A stretch of 34,689 bases of DNA from a virus. Below, piece after piece: positions 7,318-16,443 of this stretch (the stretch's first letter is position 1; the number at the start of each line of letters is the position of its first letter). A model generated the notes under the pieces. It was not told where the DNA came from. It did not search any database and saw only the letters and a program-made list of their open reading frames with translations. Location of the stretch: IMG/VR virus record IMGVR_UViG_3300046777_000855, positions 1 to 34,689 of that record. One strand, written 5' to 3'. The translations under genes were made by a program, and so were the position numbers.

Positions 7318-7512
7318 TTGGCAAAGGGCGATAGAAGCAAATGGCAGTACTACCTTGACATGCCGGTGGTGGAGTTCCTGAACGCTGTCAGCTTTGACAA
7401 TGAGCAGCACAGGGCAAGGCGGGAACGGTTGGAACGGGCGGCACAGGACGCCAAGAACGCAAAGGATGGTCAGGTGTATATGATAGCACTCTTGCAAGAA
7501 TTACTTTTCTAA
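7318..7512 (+). CDS. Tail-assembly-chaperone-associated frame (possibly the frameshifted extension), 64 aa from TTG
   Basis: The only standard start nearby is TTG 7318 (MAKGDRSKWQYYLDMPVVEFLNAVSF). The upstream sequence in the same frame (DRIAIIWLTTINRLAKGD) is equally protein-like, which suggests translation enters from further upstream, by frameshift from the 6713-7288 gene. The tail is helical and charged (RARRERLERAAQDAKNAK). In tailed phages such a pair acts as chaperones that load on the tape measure protein. The end overlaps the TACTTTT motif of the next gene. Confidence 0.55.
   Translation: MAKGDRSKWQYYLDMPVVEFLNAVSFDNEQHRARRERLERAAQDAKNAKDGQVYMIALLQELLF
7502..7509 (+). promoter_or_regulatory. 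TACTTTT start-proximal motif, site 1 (TACTTTTC)
   Basis: TACTTTTC is followed by exactly 5 nt and then GTG 7515. The same 5-nt spacing to the start codon occurs at 8107, 13690 and 16491. It resembles the Bacteroidota -7 box TAnnTTTG with its last base changed. No clear -33 TTG is seen at the proper distance. Confidence 0.45.
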
Positions 7513-7514
7513 GT

Positions 7515-8096
7515 GTGAGCATCAGTAAATCACAACTTGACGCGCTTAACCGCGGACTGCTGGACAAGTTCGGCAAGGCATCAAACGACCCTACACTTAA
7601 CGAGGGCGGGCTGATGGGCGAGATATTGCAGAACGTGGCGCAGCGATTGATTGAAGAACTGCGTAAAGACATTGAAGAAAAAAAACTGACAGGAACCCGC
7701 AACCTTACACAAAGCATTGATTCATCGCGGGCGGTTGAAGTTGCCGATGGGGTGTCGGTAACGATTGATATGAATAAGTATTGGCCATACGTTGAAGACG
7801 GAAGGGGAAAAGGTAACAGGCCACCGATAGCGAGCATCGAGGAATGGATTAGTGCAAAGGGCATACAGGTTAGGCAGTCGGCAAAGGAAAGCACACAATC
7901 GGTTTTAGAAAGGCGCAGATCGCTTGCCTATGCCATAGCATCAAAGATAGCAAAGCGCGGAACAATTAAGCGTTTTGGTTACAAGGGCGGCAACTTCATC
8001 AAAGACGTACTGACACCCGACAATATAGACATCATAGCGCAGCACCTTTCAGAAATGGCGGGCAAGAAGATTGAGTTATACGTCAGTGTGGAATAA
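7515..8096 (+). CDS. HK97 gp10-like head-tail/tail completion protein, 193 aa
   Basis: The start is GTG 7515 (MSISKSQLDALNRGLL), 5 nt after the TACTTTT motif. The middle segment YWPYVEDGRGKGNRPPIASIEEWISAKGI, then SLAYAIASKIAKRGTIKRFGY, is the signature of HK97 gp10-like proteins in Bacteroidota phages: 'Y...VE.GR' followed by a helix and the aromatic G(Y/F) segment. These proteins sit at the head-tail junction or tail end and help stop and join the tail tube. Confidence 0.75.
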   Translation: MSISKSQLDALNRGLLDKFGKASNDPTLNEGGLMGEILQNVAQRLIEELRKDIEEKKLTGTRNLTQSIDSSRAVEVADGVSVTIDMNKYWPYVEDGRGKGNRPPIASIEEWISAKGIQVRQSAKESTQSVLERRRSLAYAIASKIAKRGTIKRFGYKGGNFIKDVLTPDNIDIIAQHLSEMAGKKIELYVSVE

Positions 8097-8106
8097 CCGC
8101 GCCCCC

Positions 8107-8114
8107 TACTTTTA
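8107..8114 (+). promoter_or_regulatory. TACTTTT start-proximal motif, site 2 (TACTTTTA)
   Basis: CTACTTTTA (8106-8114) precedes GTG 8120 by 5 nt and lies in the 23-bp gap after the gp10-like gene. The stretch just upstream, AACCGCGCCCCC, is strikingly GC-rich. If this is a -7 element the mRNA would start at the GTG itself. Confidence 0.5.
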
Positions 8115-8119
8115 TAGGT

Positions 8120-9322
8120 GTGGCAATTACCATTGAACAATCACCGCAGGATTACACACCCGTTTATGGTGACATTATCTATGTAGTAAGCAGCAACAAC
8201 TACGCAAACACTAACTTCAAGTTTGTGGCCGTGGTTAAATCCGGCAGCACTACACTTGCGAAACTGAAAGCACCGATACTCTACGGAACAACCGACAAGG
8301 GAGTGTTCAACATTTCGCAGATCCTGCGCAACTATGTGACCTACGATTACACAAACACGCTGACAGCGGTTGCCAAGTGTTCAAACAGCTATGTAAGTTA
8401 TTCGGTAGAGTTTGGCGAGGAATACGGAACCACACCCGCTGAGTATTTGGCACTCACCACCAGCAGCGGCAAATGGGCGTGGAACGGGGTTATACCTTAT
8501 ATCAGCGTTAACAGCCCGCTTGACTATGTCTGCACTTCGGATTCTGCAAAGTTCCTGACACGGGTAAGGCAGCGAAGGGTGTCAATGTTGCAGCGGGATT
8601 ACCTGTATTTCATTGCGGGGGCGACTACTGACGTTGCTGTGATTGAGGTCAAGGCATACAACGCAGCAGGCACATTACTTGCTGACAGCGATATAAGCCA
8701 GCCGTTCGACGGCAACCCAGCAGATGAATATATGCTTAGGGTGGCAGCAGGGCCGCTGAACCTTAACAGCATTGTGCAGGCGCAACTTATCAGCGGCACA
8801 GAGGGGAACCTTATCCCCGCGAGTACAGCATATTATACGATGCAACTGCACGACAACGCGGCACCACCGCCAACGTATCTGTCCGAATTGTACCGCTTTG
8901 ACGTTGTAGAAGAGTGCAGCAAATACGACACGCACTACCTGTATTTCCTAAATCCGTTAGGCGGCTTTGAATCGGTGCGGTTTAGCTACGCATCAAAAGA
9001 CATTTACAGTGTGGAGCGCAAGCAGTTCAAGCGGAATAACTACACCTATGACGGCAGCAGCTACTTTCTCGACCCGACTAAGCACGCGATGACAAACTAC
9101 CACATTGAGAAAAAACAGCAGGTAGTTCTGAACACGGGTGCGTTAAATGATACTGAATGGGAATGGTTACAAGACCTGATAGCATCGCCCGTGGTTTTCT
9201 ATGACGGCAATAACCCCGTCAATATTGTGGACACTAAATACGAGGTTAGCCCGCAGTTTGAGCCCAACAGCCTGACCGTTACCATTGAGTTTACCGAACC
9301 CGAATATAGTCAGACCGTATGA
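8120..9322 (+). CDS. Tail/baseplate structural protein, 400 aa
   Basis: The start is GTG 8120 (MAITIEQSPQDYTPVYGDI). The product is beta-rich with many Tyr, Ser and Asn and no cysteine cluster or enzymatic motif. The opening 'MAITI.QSPQ.Y.P.Y' and the aromatic C-terminus (PNSLTVTIEFTEPEYSQTV) fit a group of virion proteins found before the large tail-tip protein in Bacteroidota siphophages. It overlaps the next gene by 4 bp (ATGA), suggesting balanced synthesis of two tail-tip components. The exact role is not known. Confidence 0.65.
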   Translation: MAITIEQSPQDYTPVYGDIIYVVSSNNYANTNFKFVAVVKSGSTTLAKLKAPILYGTTDKGVFNISQILRNYVTYDYTNTLTAVAKCSNSYVSYSVEFGEEYGTTPAEYLALTTSSGKWAWNGVIPYISVNSPLDYVCTSDSAKFLTRVRQRRVSMLQRDYLYFIAGATTDVAVIEVKAYNAAGTLLADSDISQPFDGNPADEYMLRVAAGPLNLNSIVQAQLISGTEGNLIPASTAYYTMQLHDNAAPPPTYLSELYRFDVVEECSKYDTHYLYFLNPLGGFESVRFSYASKDIYSVERKQFKRNNYTYDGSSYFLDPTKHAMTNYHIEKKQQVVLNTGALNDTEWEWLQDLIASPVVFYDGNNPVNIVDTKYEVSPQFEPNSLTVTIEFTEPEYSQTV

Positions 9323-12063
9323 ACAATGTAAGGTTAGTTTGCGGCAGTCAGGCGGTAGACCTGCCAACGGATTTCGGTATTCTGATAAACAAGGCCATTG
9401 CCGACATTCGGGAGCCTGAACAGCGCAGCAGCGATTGGAGTAAGACGTTTACCCTGCCAGGAACGAAGGCGAACAATAAATTGTTTTCGCACCTGTTCCA
9501 ACTTGACCTGAGCATCCGCAACACCAGCAGTACACAATTTAACCCCGACTTTAACCCGAACCTGAAAGCCCCTGCGGTTCTGTATGTTGACGAGGTAAGT
9601 CAGATTGAGGGATTTATACGCCTGCTGAATATCAAAGTGACAGACCGCGGTCAGGTGGAATATGAGTGCAGTATGCACGGACAGTTGGCAGATATGTTCG
9701 CAATCATTGCCGATGCCAAGTTGTCAGACCTTGACTTCACAGAGTACAACCACACGATTACCAATACCAACATCTTTAATTCGTGGGATACGCAGGTAAT
9801 AAAGAACGGCAGCGGTTACGTGAACTTTGCCAGCGGTTCGCCCATTGGTGAGGGCTACGTTTACGGTTGGGTGGATAACGGTAACTATGCCAACTATAAC
9901 AACCTGTACACCGATGACATGACGGTTTACCTGTACGCCAAGAACGTGGTGGATAAGATATTTAGCGGGGCGGGGTATGGGTATAGCAGCGGCAGTTTCT
10001 TTAATTCTGCGCAGTTTAAACGACTTGTCGTGCCGTGTTCAACCCGTATGCCCATACTGACCGAATCGCAGGTTGCTAACAGGTCGTTTGAAGGGCAAAG
10101 CAGCGGAACACCTACCTACACAGCGGGGCAAAAGATAAACTTTGCAACAGAAATATCAGACCCTTCATCGCAGTATGACAATGCAACGTCTATTTTCACA
10201 AACGGGTTCAGCGGGCAACGATATGATTTCTATTTTGTTTCTGACTTCACAATTACATCGTTAACGGCTAACACGGACTATGCTATTGAATACGACTTAG
10301 TAATTGATGGGAGCCTATATTTTACAAGTACACATTACTTTGCCACGGGCGTAAGCACGACATATTCAGACGTTTTAGACGTGATTTGGCAGGGATTCAG
10401 GCTGAATGGTGGGCAAACCGTTCAGGTGCAGTTGAAAGGCATTTATGAGTTTGTCCCTGCGCTCAATAGGTATGTTGGCCCGATTACTACTGCAACCTAT
10501 ACGCAGAACGCTAACAGCGCATTTGCTAACAGGGTTGACAATAGCAGGGCGGGGTATAACGATACGATTGATTTTACAGGTTTCTTTTCTGACGAATCAA
10601 AACAGCGCGACTTCCTCAAATGGCTGTTTGTTATGTTCAACCTGTACGCTGAACCCGATCCAGACAACCTCAAAACGCTTGTTGTCAAACCCCGCGAAGA
10701 GTTTTATAACAGCACCGTCCGCGATTGGTCACAGAAACGCGACATATCGCAGCCGCTCGAAATTATCCCGATGGGTGAACTTGACGGCAACAGATACACC
10801 TTCACCTATTCAGAAGGGGATGACGAGGGCAACAAAGAATACAAACAGGACTTTGACCGCATCTATGGTGACAGGCGTATAACCGTTACCAACGACTTCC
10901 AAAAGGATGAGAAAAAGATTGAGGTTGGGTTTGCGCCTACGCTCGTTTATACCTACGCGGATAAGACGTTCCCGTTCATCGGAACAACTAACGATGATGA
11001 AAAGACCAACACGGGCAAGTTAAGGATAATGCAGTTTAAGGCGAAGACGTGCGCATCATACACCGTTTACTACGGAACAACGGGCAGCACATCGTCAACA
11101 ACTAAAACCACATACCCCTACATGGGGCATTTGGATGACCCGTTAGCCAGCAGCACCGATATTAACTTTGGTATGCCGCGCAGGGTTAATCTGCCAATTT
11201 CAACCCCGTACACAAACAACAACCTTTACAACGGCTATTGGTCTAAGTACATGGCCGAGATTACCGACAAGGATAGTAAGATAGTTCGCGGTGCGTTCCA
11301 CCTGTCACCTGCCGACATGGAAAAACTGTCATTTCAGGATTTATACTACTTTGACAGAAACTATTTCAGGCTTAATAAGATTGAAGATTACGACCCCGTA
11401 AACCCGTCCGTCAATATCTGTGAGTTCCTGTTCCTTAAAACGGGGCAGACGTTCACGGCATCCACGGGGAACACAGGCGGTGGCGGTCAGCAGGGCGGTG
11501 GAGTTGACACGGAATATGACCCGACAGGCGGTGGCGGCAATGGTAAGGTCATCAAAGACAAGGGATTCAGCAACGGGCGCAATAACGCAATCGGTGACGG
11601 TCTCGCAGTCGGTGACAATATCAGCAACTTCGGCAGGTCAAATACAGCGTTGGGCGGTTCGGGTGTTGTCTTCGCTCCGGGATGTGAACGGGCGGTTGTT
11701 ATCGGTGGCGGTGTGCAGTTTGTCAATAGTGATGAGGTATGGATTCGGGGCAAAGAAGTAACAGCATCTAATTTCAGCACTAATGGTGTGACGGTTGTTA
11801 GTTCGGCATCCCCATACACAGCACTTGCCATGGATGAAATCATTGTGATAACAACGGCAGGGGCTTATACGGTCAACCTACCCGCAGCGGCAGACGTGCC
11901 AAACAAAATCTATACAATCAAAAAGGGAAGCAATGACGGGGGCGGGGTAACGGTGAGCGCATCGGACAACATAGACGGTTCAGCAACCTATACCATAGCA
12001 ACTTATAACGATGTCATCCGGTTAGTTTCGGACGGTTCAACTTATTACATAATCAGCAAATAA
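9319..12063 (+). CDS. Large tail-tip/receptor-binding structural protein, 914 aa
   Basis: The N-terminal ~150 residues (AVDLPTDFGILINKAIADIREPEQRSSDWSKTFTLPGT, split by neighbours) are typical of large tail proteins of Bacteroidota phages. The middle is beta-rich with many Tyr, Asn and Thr. A glycine hinge near residues 718-745 (TGNTGGGGQQGGG, DPTGGGGNGK) leads to a repetitive part (NAIGDGLAVGDNISNFGRSNTALGG) like beta-helix adhesins. The last ~90 residues (AYTVNLPAAADVPNKIYTIKK...YYIISK) form a small beta domain common at tail-fibre ends. Expected to lie at the tail tip and touch the host surface. Confidence 0.75.
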   Translation: MNNVRLVCGSQAVDLPTDFGILINKAIADIREPEQRSSDWSKTFTLPGTKANNKLFSHLFQLDLSIRNTSSTQFNPDFNPNLKAPAVLYVDEVSQIEGFIRLLNIKVTDRGQVEYECSMHGQLADMFAIIADAKLSDLDFTEYNHTITNTNIFNSWDTQVIKNGSGYVNFASGSPIGEGYVYGWVDNGNYANYNNLYTDDMTVYLYAKNVVDKIFSGAGYGYSSGSFFNSAQFKRLVVPCSTRMPILTESQVANRSFEGQSSGTPTYTAGQKINFATEISDPSSQYDNATSIFTNGFSGQRYDFYFVSDFTITSLTANTDYAIEYDLVIDGSLYFTSTHYFATGVSTTYSDVLDVIWQGFRLNGGQTVQVQLKGIYEFVPALNRYVGPITTATYTQNANSAFANRVDNSRAGYNDTIDFTGFFSDESKQRDFLKWLFVMFNLYAEPDPDNLKTLVVKPREEFYNSTVRDWSQKRDISQPLEIIPMGELDGNRYTFTYSEGDDEGNKEYKQDFDRIYGDRRITVTNDFQKDEKKIEVGFAPTLVYTYADKTFPFIGTTNDDEKTNTGKLRIMQFKAKTCASYTVYYGTTGSTSSTTKTTYPYMGHLDDPLASSTDINFGMPRRVNLPISTPYTNNNLYNGYWSKYMAEITDKDSKIVRGAFHLSPADMEKLSFQDLYYFDRNYFRLNKIEDYDPVNPSVNICEFLFLKTGQTFTASTGNTGGGGQQGGGVDTEYDPTGGGGNGKVIKDKGFSNGRNNAIGDGLAVGDNISNFGRSNTALGGSGVVFAPGCERAVVIGGGVQFVNSDEVWIRGKEVTASNFSTNGVTVVSSASPYTALAMDEIIVITTAGAYTVNLPAAADVPNKIYTIKKGSNDGGGVTVSASDNIDGSATYTIATYNDVIRLVSDGSTYYIISK

Positions 12064-13685
12064 TGGCAAAGACCACAGTAGCAATAGACTTACAGGCCAC
12101 CACGTCAGGGGCGCAATCTGTAAAGTCACTCAAACAGGAGATAAAGGAAGCACAGGCAGAGGCCGTACAACTCGCCCGCAAGTTCGGTGATTTCAGCCCA
12201 GAGGCGACAAAGGCAGCGCAGCGGGTGGCGAAGTTGAAGGACGAAATGGGGGATTTTCAGCAGCGGGTGGCAGCGTTAAACCCTGACAAGTTTCAGGCTA
12301 TTGCGGGGATTACGCAGGGCATCGCGGGCGGTATATCTGCCATGACGGGCGCAATGGCGTTGTTTGGCAGCGAATCCGAAGACGTGCAGAAACTCATGGC
12401 AAAGGTGCAAGGTGCTATTGCATTTAGTCAAGGGGTGCAACAAATTATGGACTTGCGCAATTCCTTTGGTGCGGTGGCTACAATGATAAAGACAAATGTT
12501 GTTGCAGCGTTCACCACGTTAAAGGGCGCAATGATAGCAACGGGCATAGGCGCTGTTATTGCGGGCGTTGCCGCGCTGATTAATTACATGGATGACCTTG
12601 CCGATGCCACACAACGCGCAGCGGATGAACAGGAACGTCTGAACAAATACTATGACCAAGTGTGGGCAAAGGACGACATGGATACTAAAATCCGTATCGC
12701 CAACGCAAAGGCGCGGGGTGCATCGTCAGAGGAACTTTACAAGATTGAGCGCAGGAACATTGAGCGCAGGATTGAAGACCTGACCTATGAAATAGCACAG
12801 GGCAAAGACTTTAACGCGCAGCGTGATATGCTTTATAAGCAGTTGCAGTTGTTGGATGCCGAACATAACGCATCTATGGCAGAACAGCGCACAGCGGCAG
12901 AAAAGGAACGGCAGGCAGCACATAAAGAACTGATTGAGCAGCGCAAAAAAGAGGCGCAGGAACTCATTGACCTTGAAGCAGAAATACAGGCTCAGGTAGG
13001 AAAGACAAACAAAGAACGCAGAGAGGAAGTACAGGACGAAATTGCCGCAGGTGATGCCGAGTGGCTGATGAACACGCAGGAATATCAGGCCGAAACAATG
13101 GCTAAGTTCCGCGAACAGGACGAACAGAAACAGCGGGAATATGCAGCCAAAATCGCAGCGCAGCGGCAGGCGTGGGATCGCGAGCAACTGAAAAACGAAC
13201 AGGCAGCACAGCAGCAGCGCGTAGCATTAACCGCTGACGGATTTCAGGCTATTTCGCAACTTGTCGCAGGCTTTGCCGGACAGAGTGAAGCACAGCAGCG
13301 CAGGGCATTTGAGATACAAAAGTTATCCAATATAGCGCAAACCATTGTGGAGACATTCAGCGCGGCACAGGGCGCGTATCGTTCACAGGTGGCAATACCT
13401 ACACCTGATGCCCCAGTACGTGCAGCAGTTGCAGCAGGTATCGCAGTTGCGCAGGGTTTGGCACGGGTGGCCGCTATCAAAAATACTAAGTTCGGACAGA
13501 CGGGCGTTGGTGGCGCGACAGGTGGCGGTGTGGCAAGTTCGCCAACATTTACCCCAACCACTTTCGGCAGCCTACCCGATGAAGCAGGGCAGTTCGCAGG
13601 CATGGGGCGTGTCTTCGTCCTTGAAGGCGACATCACCAAAACGCAATCACGCGTTCGCAGGCTTAGAAATACGTCAGTCGTTTAA
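12063..13685 (+). CDS. Tail tape measure protein, 540 aa
   Basis: It starts 3 bp after the previous CDS proper, with MAKTTVAIDLQATTSGAQSVKSLKQEIKEAQAEAV. The first ~100 residues are helical; at ~105-200 lie hydrophobic, Ala/Gly-rich segments (TQGIAGGISAMTGAMALFG, MIATGIGAVIAGVAALINYM) typical of tape measures; then comes a long charged coiled coil (~200-400), then an Ala/Gly-rich end. At about 1.5 A per residue the tail would be near 80 nm, which is short for a siphovirus. No peptidase or lysozyme domain is seen. Confidence 0.9.
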   Translation: MAKTTVAIDLQATTSGAQSVKSLKQEIKEAQAEAVQLARKFGDFSPEATKAAQRVAKLKDEMGDFQQRVAALNPDKFQAIAGITQGIAGGISAMTGAMALFGSESEDVQKLMAKVQGAIAFSQGVQQIMDLRNSFGAVATMIKTNVVAAFTTLKGAMIATGIGAVIAGVAALINYMDDLADATQRAADEQERLNKYYDQVWAKDDMDTKIRIANAKARGASSEELYKIERRNIERRIEDLTYEIAQGKDFNAQRDMLYKQLQLLDAEHNASMAEQRTAAEKERQAAHKELIEQRKKEAQELIDLEAEIQAQVGKTNKERREEVQDEIAAGDAEWLMNTQEYQAETMAKFREQDEQKQREYAAKIAAQRQAWDREQLKNEQAAQQQRVALTADGFQAISQLVAGFAGQSEAQQRRAFEIQKLSNIAQTIVETFSAAQGAYRSQVAIPTPDAPVRAAVAAGIAVAQGLARVAAIKNTKFGQTGVGGATGGGVASSPTFTPTTFGSLPDEAGQFAGMGRVFVLEGDITKTQSRVRRLRNTSVV

Positions 13686-13689
13686 ACCC

Positions 13690-13697
13690 TACTTTTA
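13690..13697 (+). promoter_or_regulatory. TACTTTT start-proximal motif, site 3 (TACTTTTA)
   Basis: CTACTTTTA (13689-13697) precedes ATG 13703 by 5 nt, in the 17-bp gap between the tape measure and the protease gene. The preceding sequence contains ATACGTCAGT (13670s), also found before site 2 (8080s). Confidence 0.5.
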
Positions 13698-13702
13698 CTG
13701 AT

Positions 13703-14275
13703 ATGGATTTACCTGTTTACCGCATTGTAGTTAATGAAGACGATGACACGGGCGTGGAGTTCGTGTCATTGGTGGATAAGCCCGCAATACAGAAAGACTT
13801 TTTGGCTTTTAACGAGCGGCAGCGATACGCCATACAATCAGAGGAAAAGCGGATAGTAACCGGCCCCGCTATGTTGGCCGACCTTCCGATATACCGCTAT
13901 GATGACCAGCGCGGGGAATACTATGTCACATTTGACGCGCCCACCATTTGGACAATCGCAAAGAAGTTTGTCCGCACAGGATCTTATAAGGCGGTCAACA
14001 CAGACCATGCCGATATCGTGGACAGCGGTGTTCACATGATTGAAAGCTATTTTATAGACCGCGAGCGCGGAGTGATGCCCCCGAAAGGGTACGAAGATGC
14101 CAAAGACGGGTCATGGTTCATGTCCTATCTTGTTGACAACAACGACATATGGGCGAATATCAAAGACGGCAAGTGGAAAGGGTTTAGTGTAGAAGGTTTG
14201 TTTGACATGGAGTACGACCGCAGCATTGAGACTATGTTGCAGGAAATCAATCAGTTACTCCGAAATTTTACATAA
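13703..14275 (+). CDS. XkdF-like prohead protease, 190 aa
   Basis: The opening PVYRIVVNEDDDTGVEFVSLVDKPAI, the middle GPAMLADLPIYRYDD and the end DGKWKGFSVEGLFDME match the XkdF-type putative serine protease found before scaffold and capsid genes in PBSX-like and Bacteroidota phages. A histidine in KAVNTDHAD and a serine in GFSVEG are the plausible catalytic pair. It would cut scaffold and capsid N-termini during head maturation. It is followed directly by scaffold and major capsid genes, which supports the call. Confidence 0.8.
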   Translation: MDLPVYRIVVNEDDDTGVEFVSLVDKPAIQKDFLAFNERQRYAIQSEEKRIVTGPAMLADLPIYRYDDQRGEYYVTFDAPTIWTIAKKFVRTGSYKAVNTDHADIVDSGVHMIESYFIDRERGVMPPKGYEDAKDGSWFMSYLVDNNDIWANIKDGKWKGFSVEGLFDMEYDRSIETMLQEINQLLRNFT

Positions 14276-14288
14276 TTGTTCAGCCATG

Positions 14289-14296
14289 CACTTTTA
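14289..14296 (+). promoter_or_regulatory. TACTTTT-like start-proximal motif, variant site (CACTTTTA)
   Basis: CACTTTTA differs from the core in its first base and lies 7 nt, not 5 nt, before ATG 14304. It is listed as a weaker member of the TACTTTT group. Confidence 0.3.
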
Positions 14297-14303
14297 AACG
14301 TGT

Positions 14304-14885
14304 ATGGATATCAAAGAACAACTGAACGAAATGAAAGGCAACCTGTCTGCATTTATGGCAGAGGTGCGCCAAAAGTTCAGCGCAGAACCCGTACAGGAAC
14401 CCGCCTCCGCTGCATTTGGTGAAGTCACACTTGTTGACGGAACCGTTGTGGTATTTGAGGGTGAAGAACCTGCTGTTGGTGTTGCGCTGAATGTAAAAGG
14501 TGTGGACGGTGTTACCCCCGCGCCTGACGGTGTTCACGAAACCGAATCCGGTCTGCTGATTACCACCAAAGACGGTGTAATTGAAAGCATTGAACCGAAG
14601 GAGATGGAAGAACCCGATGACGATGGAACGCCTGCTGAATTTGCAAGCCTTGAACAATTTGACGCACTCCGCGCTGAAAACGAGGCTATCCGCAATGAAG
14701 TGGCCGAACTAAAAAACACAATGATTAGCATCCTCGGCAAGGTTGAGGAAACTTTCAGCGTGTTTGACAAGTTCGCATCGCAGACCCCTGAGCCTGCCGA
14801 AAAGCCCTTCGGGTTCAGAAAAGTAGAAAAACAGGATGCACTTAAAGGCTTTGCATCAGCATTCAAAAACATTCAAACAAACTAA
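14304..14885 (+). CDS. Capsid scaffolding-like protein, 193 aa
   Basis: The product is acidic, with an N-terminal helix (MDIKEQLNEMKGNLSAFMAEV), a beta-rich Val/Gly domain (VDGTVVVFEGEEPAVGVALN...), a coiled coil at ~115-150 (FDALRAENEAIRNEVAELKN) and a short basic C-terminal helix (FRKVEKQDALKGFASAF). The coiled coil and capsid-proximal position are typical of scaffolds. The extra beta domain resembles the 'dGT.v......pAvG..v' repeats seen in Bacteroidota phage scaffolds. It lies between protease and capsid genes. Confidence 0.7.
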   Translation: MDIKEQLNEMKGNLSAFMAEVRQKFSAEPVQEPASAAFGEVTLVDGTVVVFEGEEPAVGVALNVKGVDGVTPAPDGVHETESGLLITTKDGVIESIEPKEMEEPDDDGTPAEFASLEQFDALRAENEAIRNEVAELKNTMISILGKVEETFSVFDKFASQTPEPAEKPFGFRKVEKQDALKGFASAFKNIQTN

Positions 14886-14890
14886 TAACT

Positions 14891-15841
14891 ATGGCATTTG
14901 AAGTATCAGGTCTTGGTAATTATACCAAAGAGGAGCGTCTGCAACTCCTGACCGAAGCAATGTTTGCAGCTAAAACCGCCCGCCTGCTTAGCGGTGCTGG
15001 TCAAGTCGTACCGGGCATCAAGTCTGCCGAAATTCTGCCTATCCTGAACAGCGATGTTTATTTTCAGGCTGACGGCTGCGGCTATACTGCCAGCGGAACC
15101 ACCACCATCACTAAACGCACCCTGACCGTGGGTAAGGTGAAAATTGAAGAAACCCTTTGCCCCAAAACTCTGGAAGCTAAATACACCCAGAAAGGTCTGG
15201 CCGCTGGTGCGCCTGTTGACCTCGGTGTGTTTGAACAGCAGATCGGAGCTGAAAAGGCTGCAAAGATTGCCGAAAGCATCGAAACTGCTATCTGGCAGGG
15301 CGACAGCACAGGCGGCAGCGGTAACAACGGCTATTGGGACGGTTTCCTGACCATTCTTGACGACCTCGGATATGGTGGCGCAGGTGACCCAATCAAGGGC
15401 AACGTGGCCGATGCTTACGCATCTATCACTGCATCAAACATTGACGACATCATCATCACCATTTACGGAGTTATCCCCGCTGAACTGCTGGGCAAATCTG
15501 ACCTGTTCATGGCAATGGGAACCGACACCTTCCGTCTGTATCGTCAGTGGCTGGTAACTGCTAACCTGTTCCATTACCCTGCCAACGAAACCGCAGAGAT
15601 GGAAATCGTTGACCCTATCACCGGAATTAAAATCTACGGTCTGCACGGCATGAACGGAACCAACAAAATCGTTGCCGGTCTGTGGTCTAACTTCTTCCTC
15701 GGAACCGACATGATGAACGAAGAAGAAGATTACAAATTCTGGTATTCACAGGACAATGATGAGGTACGATTCCGCGCTTGTTTCAAGTACGGTTGTCAAA
15801 TCGCGTTCCCTGCTGAGGTTGTTTACTTTAAACTCCCCTGA
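14891..15841 (+). CDS. Major capsid protein, 316 aa
   Basis: The length, position after protease and scaffold, and composition fit an HK97-fold capsid protein. Segments include an N-terminal helix (KEERLQLLTEAMFAAKTARL), a long spine-like helix region (FEQQIGAEKAAKIAESIETAIWQGD) and a C-terminal aromatic strand (GCQIAFPAEVVYFKLP). Codon use is shifted toward gcc, ctg, acc and gaa compared with neighbours, as expected for a very highly expressed gene. A strong hairpin terminator follows at 15866-15896. Confidence 0.85.
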   Translation: MAFEVSGLGNYTKEERLQLLTEAMFAAKTARLLSGAGQVVPGIKSAEILPILNSDVYFQADGCGYTASGTTTITKRTLTVGKVKIEETLCPKTLEAKYTQKGLAAGAPVDLGVFEQQIGAEKAAKIAESIETAIWQGDSTGGSGNNGYWDGFLTILDDLGYGGAGDPIKGNVADAYASITASNIDDIIITIYGVIPAELLGKSDLFMAMGTDTFRLYRQWLVTANLFHYPANETAEMEIVDPITGIKIYGLHGMNGTNKIVAGLWSNFFLGTDMMNEEEDYKFWYSQDNDEVRFRACFKYGCQIAFPAEVVYFKLP

Positions 15842-15865
15842 TTCTAAATAGATGTTAAACCCGAA

Positions 15866-15896
15866 GGGTGGGGTATAAACACCTCACCCTTTTTTT
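15866..15896 (+). terminator. Rho-independent terminator after the major capsid gene
   Basis: GGGTGGGGT (15866-15874) pairs with ACCTCACCC (15881-15889), 9 bp with one G-U, around a 6-nt loop, followed by seven T (15890-15896). Partial read-through would let the capsid message exceed that of the downstream tail and portal genes. Confidence 0.85.
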
Positions 15897-15909
15897 ATAA
15901 CAAACAAAA

Positions 15910-16425
15910 ATGAGTTGCGTATTAACCACAGGATTTACCCTCGACTGCAAAACAGCCGCAGCGGGTATCAAATCAATATGGCTTGTTGAATGGGATGCAC
16001 AGGCAACCCTGACCAAAAGCAGCGGAGAGGTGTCAGCCCACACCCTTGACGGTGGCAAATCTTACTTCAAGTATGAATTGGAGAAAGAAACCGCCTCAAT
16101 GACTTGGCGTACCATCCCCAGCACCGAAAACGGCACCGTGTTCTACGAAGCCGAATTGGTGGCACGTCTGCACAAAGTAACCACAGCACAGCGGAACGAA
16201 ATAAAACTGCTTGCACAGAACAGGCTTTTGGCCATTGTTTTGGATGCCAGCGGTGACTATTGGCTGCTGGGTGCTGACTACGGTGTGCAATTGCAGCAGA
16301 GCGAGAGCAATTTCGGTCAGGCGTTTGGAGACTTCAAAGGCCATGTCCTGAACTTCTTGCACAAAGAAACTGACCTGCCGCTGAAAGTACAGGCAAGCGT
16401 TGTGAGCGGATTGTCATTGACCTAA
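15910..16425 (+). CDS. Major tail (tube)-like protein, 171 aa
   Basis: MSCVLTTGFTLDCKTAAAGIKSIWLVEWDA is a start found in Bacteroidota phage structural proteins. The product is beta-rich, with LDGGKSYFKYELEKETASMTWRT-like strands (split here), a helix (TTAQRNEIKLLAQNRLLAIV) and a beta-rich end. The size and fold pattern fit a tail tube subunit. It lies between two terminators (15866 and 16444), so it may be expressed as a near-monocistronic, abundant message. The tube role is inferred. Confidence 0.65.
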   Translation: MSCVLTTGFTLDCKTAAAGIKSIWLVEWDAQATLTKSSGEVSAHTLDGGKSYFKYELEKETASMTWRTIPSTENGTVFYEAELVARLHKVTTAQRNEIKLLAQNRLLAIVLDASGDYWLLGADYGVQLQQSESNFGQAFGDFKGHVLNFLHKETDLPLKVQASVVSGLSLT

Positions 16426-16443
16426 TCCCCCATGTTCATACAG

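Noticed and set aside
12726-13187. Minus-strand 153-codon frame in the tape measure gene
   Set aside because: It lies opposite a coiled-coil coding region with biased codons, which often leaves long open antisense frames; its Phe/Leu/Cys-rich product is typical of such shadows.
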